From positions 2,776,501-2,840,500 of the forward strand of contig CM069767.1 in the NCBI GenBank assembly GCA_036169595.1: 64,000 nucleotides of DNA. The letters run 5' to 3'. Positions 53,391 through 64,000 of the stretch are shown here, piece by piece. Below the pieces are notes generated by a model. It saw only the letters and a program-made list of their open reading frames with translations, did no database searches and had not been told where the DNA came from. A program made the translations under genes and the position numbers. Within the stretch, counting starts at the first letter, position 1. Each line of letters opens with the position of its first letter. Origin of the DNA: Dictyostelium firmibasis. Lineage: Eukaryota; Evosea; Eumycetozoa; Dictyosteliales; Dictyosteliaceae.

Positions 53391-55942
53391 TTATTTGGTT
53401 TTTGGTTTTTTGGTGGTGGTTTCTTTAGTTTCTTTGGTGTTTTTAGCAGCTGGTTTACTGGCTGTTGATTCAGGTTCCTTTCTCTTTCCATTGGTTTTGG
53501 TGGTAGTGGTTTCTTTGGTGGTTTCCTCTTTGGTGTTTTTACCTTTTGAAACTTTAGCTTTTGGTTTTTCAACTTTTTCTTTAGATTCTTCATCTTTTTG
53601 CTCTTCTTTGTTTTCTTCATCTTTCTTCTCTTCAACTTTTTCTTCTTTTTCTTTTTCCTCTTCTTTTTCCTCTTCCTTTTCCTCTTCTTTTTCTTCTTTT
53701 TCCTCTTCTTTTTCTTCAGCTTTGGTTTCTTTTTCTTCAGTGGCTTTAGTTTCTTTATCCTCAGCTTCGGTTTCTTTTTCCTCTTCTTTTTCCTCTTTGT
53801 CATCAGCTTTAGTTTCTTTCTCTTCTTTTTCTTCTTTTTCTTTTTCTTCTTCTTCTGTAGTCTTTGATTTCTTGGTAGCAGCTTTCTTTTTTGATTGTTT
53901 TGCGGCTGGTTTGGATGGAGCTGGTTTGGATGGAGCTAATTTGACAGCAGCTTTTTTGACAAGTTTTTTAACCTCTTTCTTTGGTACTTCCTCTTCTTCT
54001 TCGGATGAATATTCATCAGAGTCAGAGTAACGACCATCATCAATTTGAGTTTCACGTTTTTTAGATGATGCGCCTGAAGCCCATGATTTCTTATCTTCTT
54101 CTGCAATCTTTTTAACAACGGCTGCATCAACTTCCTTTAACTCTGTTAAATGAAGTTTAAAAGCATCTGGGAAAGTTTGAGTGGCACTTCCAAAGAATCT
54201 GTTTACTGCTGGTGACTAAAAATCAATTATTAAAAAAAATATAAATGAAATGAAATAAAAGATTAATATGTATTTTATTAAAAAATATGGTATAAATATA
54301 ATTAATATTATCTGATTACATACAACATATTTTTGAATATTATATTTTTTATGACGTGGATAGAATTTATAGATTTTACAGTTGTCATAATCCTCAGCTT
54401 TCTTTGGAGAGTAAGAGTCGATTTCAGCTTTCAAATCATCATATTTCTTTTGAGCTAAAGCTCTAGCATTGATAAATTCTTCTCTAATTGCTTTTTCAAC
54501 GACATCAGCCATCTCTTCCTCTAAACCATTCTCTTCGACAAATTCTTCTGGGAATGTTTTAATGGTATCGGATTGTTTATCAAAGTAAACCTCCAAATCT
54601 TTGGTGACACCAGTAACTTTACCATCAGCATCTTTCAATACTTTGAATGGTAGTTTTGTTGGTGGTTTAGTTGGTCCTGTTGTTTTATCATCCTTCTTTT
54701 TGCCTTTATTTTCTTCGACCCATTTCTTGTAGGCTTCTTCCTCTTGTTTTCTTTCTTTGATTAATTTCTCACCTGCTTCTTTGGTTAATTTGCAATCCTT
54801 TAAAACGAATTGAACATTTGTAATTGGTTTAACTGTGAATGTTTTGAAAATTTTTGGAATGAGAATATCTAAAATTAAATAATAAAAAAAAACGATTAGT
54901 ATATTTGGTTTTTTTTTTTTTTTTTTTTTCGCCAAAAAATATTACGTACATGGAAGTAAATATTGAATATTTAATTGTTTTTCTTCAGAGATTTTTTTAC
55001 CTGGACGTTCTTGTAAGTTCAAAGTGAAAATTTTGTATTTTTTATTTGAAGCTTGGTTGGAATATCTTGATGGAATGTATGGAGACCATGATAAATGGAA
55101 ATCAGAGAAATTGTAAATATCTTCACTACCACCTTGAATTGATGCTTTGCAAATCTTTGATGGTGGTGGTGATGGACAATCAAAAACAACAATATATGGC
55201 ATATTAAATGCATAGTCACCTTCAACAATTGCTATTTAATTTTATAATTGTAAAAGAGAGAAAAAAAACATAATAATTATAAATTTAAAATTAAAAATAT
55301 GTGTAAATGAATAAAACAATGAATGTATGGTTTGATGATGATGATTGATATTGAAAATTGTAATTAAAATTAAATTGAATTAATAACATGAAGGAGTTTT
55401 TTTTTTTTTTTTTTTTTTAAGATAGTCGAATTATGAAAACATACGTTGGGCACCTAAAAACATGTAAAGTGGTTTGTCTGTATCAGCTTTTGAAAGTACA
55501 CCTCTTTTTAATTCTCTCTTTAATTCTGGGAATGTCCATCCTTCTTTTTTCATACTATCCCATGTATTAAATTCAAAACCAATTGGTGTTAATTCTTTCC
55601 AATCCTATATGATCATTTGATTTTCATTTTAGAATCATAATTAATAATTATGAAAATAAAAACATTATATGTTTTTTATATGTATTTAATATTGATTATA
55701 TAATAGATAATGAGAAGAGGAAGAAAAAATTAGTATTGAAGAAAAAAAAAAAAAAAAAAAAAAAAAACGGAATCTTTTGATATCGCTTAAATACATACAA
55801 CATCAAGATAGATATCTTTTTTTTGTGGTTGTGTGGTTGTTGTGGTAGTATTACTATCATTGTTATTACTGTTGGTTGTGTTGGAAGTACTTGTTGAAGT
55901 ACTGGTGGTGGTGGTTGTAGTGGTATTTTCTTTGGTTGCCAT
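53391..55942 (-). CDS. Unknown protein with Lys/Glu-rich tail
   Basis: I do not recognise this family. Five exons, 55799-55942, 55445-55604, 54950-55231, 54324-54868 and 53391-54215, join in frame to 651 residues. A Thr/Ser/Asn N-terminus is followed by a conserved-looking middle: DWKELTPIGFEFNTWDSM, GWTFPELKREL, YIVVFDCPSPPPSK, FSDFHLSWSPYIPSRY, FTVKPITNVQFVLKDCKL, and DNCKIYKFYPRHKKYNIQ then SPAVNRFFGSATQTFPD. The last 200 residues are almost only Lys and Glu, with a basic end (KRKEPES, KKPKTK) that may be a nuclear signal. No membrane segment. The tail suggests a nuclear or nucleolar protein; that is inference. Confidence 0.75.
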
Positions 55943-56234
55943 CCTTGGTATCTTCAATTTTACGATAAAAAATTTGAATTTTATAACGGATTTAAAAATA
56001 AAAAATAAAAAAAAAAAAAGTAAAAATTTTTTTTTTGAACATGTCCTTTTTTTTTTTTTTGAAATTTTTTTTTTTTTATTTTTATTTTCTTTTTAATTTT
56101 TTCATTTTACAACACTTAACAAAAAAATAAAACACTGAAGTTTTTTTTTATTATGTATTATACATATATAGATAATTATTTTTTTATTATTTTTTTTTTT
56201 TAATTGATAAATTTTTTTTTTTTTTTTTTTTTTT

Positions 56235-59200
56235 CTATTTTTTAATTGATTTTTGATGATTATTTAAAGAAACTATTTCAATATTTTTTTTAACAACATT
56301 ACTAACTAAATCATCACAAGCATATTGAACTGATTCTACAGCATTTAAATTAATAGTGGCCATTAAATCATTTTCAGAAGTTGTTGAAGACGATAGAGTT
56401 TGATTTGAATTTATGAATTTCAAAGTGAAAATCTTTGAAAGATCCAATAGAATATTTTCATCGGGATTATATTTTGGAGAGTCCATAAGGGATGTTAAAA
56501 TTTCTAATGGGATTGGATCTTCGAAACTATCAATATCTGGTGAATACATTGTTAACAATTGTTTCAATTGAGCGATTGATAGGGTTGGACAAATTTCATT
56601 ACGAAGTTCATCATTTTGTAATTGAGTTTTATCTATCATTAAAATGTAAACAACCTCTTTCAAAAGTTTTAATTTATCACAAACACTTGCAGACCATTCT
56701 TTACCATGATGTAGTTTAACCCAATGCTCCAACTCTGAGATATTCATCTTTATTGGTATGCTACTTCTTAAACAACACAAATCTTTTCTTAATAAAATTT
56801 CATTAAATATCATTGCATTTATAAATGAAAATAATTGTTCAAATAATAATTTACATAAATTATTATTAATATAACAACTTTCTAAAGATAATGAAATTTG
56901 AATTTGATTTCTTTTAAAAAAAAAAAAAAATAAAGATTAGTAAATTTTATAAAAAAAAAAAAAAAAAGAAAATTAATAAAAAAATACATACAAATAATTT
57001 GTAATTGGATCCATAAAATCAATTTCAGAAGTTGTATCATTTAATGATTTATGAAGTATTGGTTGAATATAATCTGTAATATTTTTGACAACATTTTTAT
57101 GGGCTTTTACAATCATTGTTTGGAGAGTAATTTTTAATTTCTCAATTAGCGCTTTTTCTTGATCATTAAATGATAGTTGATCTTTTGTATTTTGATTATA
57201 GGTTTCCATGATGTTAAATAATGTATAGAAATTTGAAAACCAATAACATAGAGCTGAACAATTTGATTTTGGATCCCTATATATTATTTCTTCAACCTTA
57301 TCACAGAAATAAATTAAAATATTTACATTGGTTTCAATAGGATCCATTGGATGATGATCATTACCACTACCACCGCTAGTAGTACTATTTGGTGTACCTA
57401 TTACATTTGCGTCTATATCATAAATATTTTTTAGGAAGCAACGTGATAAAATGAAAGCTGGTTCAGGAATTCCACCCATTTCAGATGGGACATATTTTGA
57501 AACTATGGAATCATGATTCTTTAATATTAAGTCCACTAAATATTTACCAGATTCCAATTGGCAATTATTGAAATTCAATGCACTTACTAAATCTGAAATT
57601 GTACTCTGTTGAATATGTTTATCACTTCCTGTTGGTGAAGTTTGACTCAATGGATTTACATTATTATTATTAATATGGAATTGTTGTAATTGTTGTTGTG
57701 CTTCAATCTCTTGGCTATTGGTGAAATCTTTATATGATAATGATTTAATATTACTATCCAACATATTGATAGGTGATGTTGTGCTATTTAAACTTGTAGC
57801 ACTATTAGTTGGTGATATATTATGTGGCTGTTGTTTTTGATGATGGTCATTGGTAATTGAAGATTTTGTATAAACAACTCTTGGAGAATCATTGATGTTT
57901 GAGGGAATACCTGGTAATAATGAACGAGGATGAGTTGAGGATCTTTTAACTTTTTCTTCCAATTGTGTAATTTGAAGTTTCAAAGATTCAATATACTGTT
58001 TATGAGTTTCATCCATTTGTTTTAGTTCTTTATATTCTTTTTCTAATTCATTGTATTGTTCTCTTGGTATTACTTCAAAATTATCGGTATTACTAATACT
58101 GGTATTCTCCCTTGATCTTGGTGGTGAGATTGGAGAAATTTCAAAACTTCTTTTACGGTCTTCTCCTTTATGTTGTTTTGGAGATAATAGTATATTATCG
58201 TCATCATTGTTACTAATACTAGTGCTAGTACCACCTCTAATTGGACTTGGCGGAGATGATTTTGGTGGACTTGTCAAATGATTTTCTGTACCATTATTTC
58301 CTTCAAAACTTGTATTTCCAACGATTTCATTATTTTTAAAAGATTGTTGTTTTTCTTCTAACTGATTGATATGTTGTTTTAGCTTTGAAATTATTAATTG
58401 ATTTTGTTCTTTATATTGATTATATTCAGATTCTAAAGCAGAATATTTCAAAAGTAATTCCTCTTTCTCTAAATGGATATTACCGAAATCTTCTTGTAAC
58501 CTTTCTTTTTCAATTTGAATGTTAGAGTATTGAGATGATAATTGTTCATTCTCAGTCTTTATCTTTTGAGCCAATTGTGATTCAATATCTAATTTCGATT
58601 GAATATCACCCAATTTAGATACCAATTTGTTTTTCTCTGCAACGACATTTGTAAGAGATTTAGCTTCAATTTTCAATAGTTTTAATTGTTTTTTAGCTAA
58701 ATTTGATCTCCATAATGATTGAATCTTTACTATCTTTTTAATTCTATCCATTACGGTATTGAATTCTTTCGAATCTTCTAAACGACGTAATAAACTTTGA
58801 AAATGAATAGTGGTTGATAATAATTGATTGAATTGTTTCTCCATTTCATTTGCACGAATTAATGATTGTAAATGAATTGCCGAGTTTTCCTCAACCATTG
58901 AATTATATTCTAATCGTTGTAGATAGGATCTAAATAAAGATTGGAAATATATTGAAGAATCTTTGGTATTTATATAAATTTTTCTATCTACATATCCTCT
59001 CCAAATCTTTTGAATAAATGTTGCACTGTTAATCATAGTTTGTGATCTTAACAATTCCAAATTTGCAATTATACCAGATTTAAAAAATAATTTTGTTAAA
59101 CCAAATTGTACTGAACTTATATCAATTGATAATTTATTTATCATTAATTCTGCCCCTTTTCTTTTTAATTCAATGTTATTATTGATATTATTTCCTACAC

Positions 59201-62023
59201 TACCACCGCTACTATTTAAATCTGTTTCTTTTAATATTGAATTCCATTCTTTTGAATCTTTTGAATCATCATTTTTAAAATCTTTTGCAACAATTAATTT
59301 ATAACGTTTAATGAAATTATCATAAACTAATCTTGATGGATAACCGGATCTACTAATACGTAGTTGTTCAATTACACCACTGCAACGTAATTGATGTAAC
59401 ACCATAACATTATCGAATAGGTTTGGTCTTTTTTCAGTGTTTGGTTTAATACATCTAATATAATGAGGATTTGTTGAATTTATTGTGGTCATCAATGAAT
59501 TTAAAGATTCTTTGAATTGCGAAGATACTGATGTGAATTTAAAGGTCGATTTACCTGCTGAACTTGATGCCGTTTTATTTCCATTCATTTTCTTTGAAAG
59601 TATTTGTAATAAATTGGTTAAAAAATCCCAATTACTTGACTCCAATGCACTAACTTGTTCTGAAATTATAAAATCTTTATTCTTTTCTAAAAATAGATTT
59701 GTATCATATTCAACCTTTAATATTGCATTAAAAAAAATATAAAAAATGATATAAAAAATAATTAATATTGATATTATAAACATTAATATATAATATATAA
59801 ATATATATTTTTTAAATAAAAATTTTCAATATATAAAAAATAATATATGAATTAATTTAAAAAAAATTATTATTTATATACTGTCAATATATTGAAAAAA
59901 ATAAAAAAAAAATAAAAAAAAAAAATAATATTTATAACTGTTAAATTTTACTAGATAATTTTTGGCGGTTAATTGAACCATAGTGTAAAGATATTAAAAT
60001 GAAACTACAACCACCAAAACAATACCCCCCAAATTTATTTTTGTATAAATAAAAATAAAAAAATAAAAAAAAATGTAGGTGAAGGTAAAAAAAAACACCA
60101 CACACAAATTTCAAATAAAAAAAAAGAAAATATTATATTAATTATTATTATTAATTTTAACTTACTTTGCCAGCATAATGATCAATAATGAAATTGGTTT
60201 GAGAGAATCTTGGTTTTTCAAAATTTTTTGATTTTGAATGGTTATTAAATAATTTTGTACATAGAGTTGATGGTGTTGATTTTGGAAATTGTGACTCTTC
60301 ATCTAAAATACTTAAAATACCCAATGGTTTCTTTTCAATTAAATCAATACAATCTTGATTATCAGAGAATTCAATATAAGACCAATCGATTTTCTCTTTT
60401 TCATATTCCAATTGTTCTAATTTAAAAATTTGATGATTGAATTGATTTTGAAGTTTTTCATTTGCATAATTGATTGTAAATTGTTCATAAGAGTTTGATT
60501 CAAATGATTCAAAACCATAAATATCTAAAATACCAATGAAAAGATATGAATTCTCTTTCTTTTCAGCACCAATTTTATCTATAGATTGATTTATTCTAAC
60601 TACTAACCAATCGAATAATCTAGAATATAAAAACATCGCTAAAGAATCCCTTGCTTGTGATGCCTGTTCCATTGTATGATTGATTGTATAGGATTCATTT
60701 CCTGCTTTCATTTTTCTCGAACAAAATGTTGATTTCAATATATCTATTGAACAACCCAATAATTTACATGATATTTCCAATGGATTATATAATTTATCAC
60801 CATCACTAAATGATTTACCAAATTCAAAACCATCATCTTTTATAGCAGAAGAATCCTCCTCCTTACCAGGAACAAATTCAATATTACCAATATGTAAAAT
60901 TGATAAAAGTGTCTTATAAATTCCAACCAATTCATCATTTGATAAACCCATTACTTTTAAAGCATTTTCAGTTTTTAAGAAAACTTGTGAATCATCAATA
61001 CCATCGATTTTATGACAACCACTTGAAAATAAATAATTGAAGTCTGAAGCATCACATTTTAAAAGTTGTTTTAAATCTTCAGATTCCCCTTTAACACTAC
61101 TTTGATTAAAACCATTAATTAATTGATAAAAAATATGATAGCCTCTTTCATTTTCAGGTGGTTTTACAATTCTAGATTTCTCTAATAGGTAAGTTTCTAA
61201 TTTTGCGCCAACGATTGTACCTTTTAATTTATCGAAATGAATCTCTATGAATTTTCCAAATCTTGAAGAATTATCATTTCTTAATGTTTTAGAATTTCCA
61301 AATGCTTCTAATATTGGTGTTGATTTTATTACTTGAGTTTCTATATTATTTGCTTCCACTATATCCTCCTCTGATATTAATGATGTATTTACCCCATTAC
61401 CTTTTTCACCCATCGCTGCAAAATATTGTAGTAGAAATTTAGTAGTTTCAGTTTTACCAGCACCAGATTCTCCAGATACCAAAATTGATTGATTCTTTTG
61501 AAAATTTAACATCTCTCTATATGCTGACTCTGCTATTGAATAAACATGTGGTGCTAATTTTGAGACAGGTTGATCACAAAAACTTTCAATCATTTCTTTA
61601 GTATATATTGGTAATTTAGTATATGGATTTATTGCTATTAAAATACTACCGGTATATGTATAAATTGAATTGATTTCATATCTTTTTATTAAATTATGTA
61701 TAACTGCTGCTTCATGTAAATGTGATAATGATGTCATATCATCTATACCTTCTTGTATAACTGGATTTTGCATTCTTAATTCATCCTTTTCAATTTTAAT
61801 TTCCTAAAAAATAATTTTAAACAATTAATTTTTAATTAATAAAGATTTTTTTTTTTTTTTTATTTGTTTTTTTTTTAATTTTTATGACTACTACTTTTCC
61901 ATTTTCATCTCTTACTAACCAACCTTCACCAGGTATTTCTTTAATTAAATCACCACTAATCCAACCTTTATCAGGATTTGGTACCCACACTTTCTCTCTT
62001 CCACAATTATTATCAATCATCAT
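56235..62023 (-). CDS. myoH: Class V-like myosin heavy chain with dilute domain
   Basis: Actin-based motor for vesicle transport. Four exons: about 61892-62023, 60166-61803, 56992-59714 and 56235-56910. This gives about 1722 residues; the first donor could lie 3 nt away. The N-terminal SH3-like part has KVWVPNPDKGWISGDL. Motor motifs: P-loop GESGAGKTETT near 153, NDNSSRFGKFIEI (switch I), DIYGFESFESNSYEQF (switch II and relay), NPHYIRCIKPN and LRCSGVIEQLRISRSGYP. Four or five degenerate IQ motifs follow (IQKIWRGYVDRK, FQSLFRSYLQRL), then coiled coils, a Ser/Pro/Asn-rich linker and a dilute cargo domain (FINAMIFNEILLRKDLCCLRS and on). Size and domain plan fit D. discoideum myosin H better than the longer myosin J; the symbol is my best guess. 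Confidence 0.88.
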
Positions 62024-62784
62024 TAATTATTTTTTAATAATAATAAATAAATTTATTAATTATTTTTATTTTTATTTATTTAAATTTTAATTTTACAATT
62101 TTAATGTAATGAATTGGATTAAATTAGTAAAAAAAAAAAAAAAAAAAAAAAAAAATTAAAAAAATATAAAAAAAATTAATTTAATTTTTTTAACTTTTTT
62201 TATTTAAAAATAAATAAAAAAAAATAAATAAATAAAATAAAATTATATATATGTAAAACTATATTAAAATTTTTAATAAAAGAAAAAAATTACAATTAAT
62301 TGAAAATAGTAATGAATATAGTGGTCCCCCTGTTTTTTTTTTTTTTTTTATTTTTGTTTTTTCTTGAAAAAAAAAAAATATATATATTTTTAAAATAAAT
62401 GTTTAGTTTTTTTTAATAAATATGGTAAAAAGTGGATTAATATTTAAAAAGCGAAGATAGGAGGTGTGTGATATGTATTTATTTTATAGTGTTATTTTAT
62501 AATTTTTCATTTTCTCTTTTTTTTTTTTAAAATTTTATTGTCATGGCAGTGTGTGGTTTAACCAAATCGAAAATTATTTAAAAAAAAATCTTGTGGTGGT
62601 GGTGTTAGCAAAATATTTTAAAATAATACATAACAAATATCATTATGGAATTAAAAAAAAACATTAGAAATAATTAAAACTATGAAGTAAGGAAATATAG
62701 ATAAATTTTTTTTTTTTTTTTTTTTATATTATTAATATATCATTGTACAAGTTTATTTTTTTTTTTTTAAATAGATTATTATAT

Positions 62785-62819
<35 letters not shown>

Positions 62820-62864
62820 CTTCTTTTCAAAAAAAATTATTATTATATTGTTATTATTATTAAT
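62024..62864. other. Intergenic region
   Basis: Promoter of the myosin gene and 3' flank of the cortexillin gene. Homopolymer DNA with mixed islands at 62320 and 62440-62600, the latter G-rich for this genome (gtggtggtggtg). No gene supported. Confidence 0.6.
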
Positions 62865-64000
62865 TTATTTTTTTTTTGATTGTTTATTTTTTTGAGCTTT
62901 TAAGTCTTCTTCTTTTTGATGTAAAAGTTTACCGATTGCTGAATTTTCAGCTTCTAATTTTGTGGCTAAATGTTTAACTTGATCACCAAATGGAAGACCA
63001 GAAACTTCGACAATGATTTGATCATCGATTGAAGAGGAGGAGGAGTTTTCCATTGTTAATTTTTGCCATTTGAGTAAATCGTGAACGTGGGTATCGAGGT
63101 TCTTTCTCAAAAGACCAAGACCTTGGGCTTCAGCGGCACCTCTGACACGTGATGCTTCAATTTGTTGTTCAAGTCTCGATTTTTCATCGACGGCTTCAGC
63201 CAATTTCAACTCTAAGATGGCTCTATCCTTTTCGGTCTTGGCTAATCTTGCTTCGAGTTCCATACGAGCTAATTTTTCCAATTCCAAATTCTTTAAGGTT
63301 TCATCGAGTTTGGCTTCCAATTCACGAAGTCTCTTTTCACGCTCGGCACCTTCAGACTCTAATGATGCTAATAAACTATTGAGTTGATCCTTTTGTTTGA
63401 TTAATTGTTCACGAGAGACCTTTTCAGATTCCAATGAATTCTCTAAACCGGCTAAACGATTTGCCATCTCGTTCTTGCTGCTTTCTAAACGAGCTTTCTC
63501 TTCCTTGGCTCTGTAGGCATGGAAGAATAAAGATGTGTAGAGAACGAGTGAACGTTCATCGGTGGAACCACGCATGACCTCTTCAGCTTCTAAAAGTTTT
63601 GGTACACCCAATCCTTTTTCGGCAAAATCAAATGCAGCATTTAAACGAGCGATTGGATCCATTGATTCAAACTCTTGGAATTTGAATGATTCAGGATCGA
63701 ATTTATGTGAGAGTGCCAAAAATGCTAAACCATCACGGAATGATTTGGTGAATGAGCTAATGTTTACACCATCATATCCGGTGGTAGTATTCTTACACCA
63801 TAATAATAAACCTTCCTCTGATGATTTATCACCTTCACTAATAACAGCAATACGATATTTACGATATAATGTCCATAAGAAACCTAAAATCATCTTTTTA
63901 TTATTATCAACAAAATCTAAAATAAAAAATAATAATTGTTAATATTATATTTATTTATTTATTATTTATTAAAATAATAAAGTTTACATACCTTCGGAAC
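62865..64000 (-). CDS. Cortexillin, 5' part beyond window
   Basis: Actin-bundling protein of the cell cortex and cleavage furrow in Dictyostelium. The last exon is 62865-63916. A short intron precedes it, and the end of another exon lies at 63992-64000 (SED joined to FVDNNKKM). Visible are the end of the first and all of the second calponin-homology domain ([72 protein letters not shown]). A parallel coiled coil of about 170 residues with clean heptads ([18 protein letters not shown]) follows. The basic tail ends QKNKQSKKK, like the PIP2-binding end of cortexillin. Whether it is ctxA or ctxB I cannot settle. Codon use is G+C-richer than in neighbours, as for an abundant protein. Confidence 0.92.

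Noticed and set aside
53360-53803. Lys-rich minus-strand frame of about 147 codons
   Set aside because: It is the shifted frame of the Glu/Lys tail. The in-frame exon 53391-54215 splices correctly and ends at its own stop.

Overview
The window is nuclear DNA of a social amoeba and is almost certainly Dictyostelium discoideum or a very close relative. Intergenic DNA is nearly pure A+T with long A and T homopolymers. Coding regions carry AAT/AAC-encoded Asn runs. Introns are short, extremely AT-rich and GT-AG. The proteins include cortexillin, a myosin with a dilute domain, FNIP repeats and a Dictyostelium-type polyubiquitin. I found no rRNA, tRNA, CRISPR array, intact transposon or retroelement. 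About 30 genes are packed on both strands. Many begin with micro-exons of 3-40 nt, so most gene models below were joined by hand across introns.

Layout. 1-2435 (minus): an unknown gene with an in-frame stop, then a protein with a domain that looks like Hcp, the tube protein of bacterial type VI secretion. 3443-6952 (plus): an SPX-EXS (XPR1-type) phosphate exporter. 7111-12048 (minus): a head-to-tail array of six small secreted single-LysM proteins, each with a 9-nt first exon. 13257-19360: a class I protein arginine methyltransferase, a tiny kish/TMEM167 gene, an LSM11-like Sm protein, a bacterial-type diaminopimelate epimerase and an Asn-rich acidic protein. 20145-21290: five-unit polyubiquitin. 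21411-26478 (minus): two secreted proteins flanking a CCR4/PDE12-type nuclease, plus a candidate micro-gene. 26961-27480 (minus): a decayed Ras-type GTPase.

29852-32170: an NLR-like protein, with a degenerate STAND/NB-ARC NTPase followed by FNIP leucine-rich-type repeats. 32376-36876: serine racemase and an MDM31/32-type mitochondrial inner-membrane protein. 37084-42045 (minus): an AIG1-like GTPase with a repeat-rich N-terminus, and ribophorin II. 42788-45005: a mitochondrial uS15 carrying about 530 extra N-terminal residues. 45195-51056 (minus): AUH-type enoyl-CoA hydratase, a plasma-membrane-type Ca2+-ATPase and an SDHAF1-like LYR protein. 51300-53309: the prefoldin-like URI. 53391-62023 (minus): a Lys/Glu-rich unknown and a class V-like myosin, probably myoH. 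62865-64000 (minus): the 3' part of a cortexillin gene.

Most genes are unrelated housekeeping genes; neighbours do not form pathways. Four loci (Hcp-like, LysM array, STAND-FNIP, AIG1-like GTPase) belong to families that elsewhere act in contact with or defence against microbes. That grouping is inference; nothing in the sequence proves a shared function. The strongest candidates for something not well described are the eukaryotic Hcp-like protein, the LysM array and the STAND-FNIP protein.
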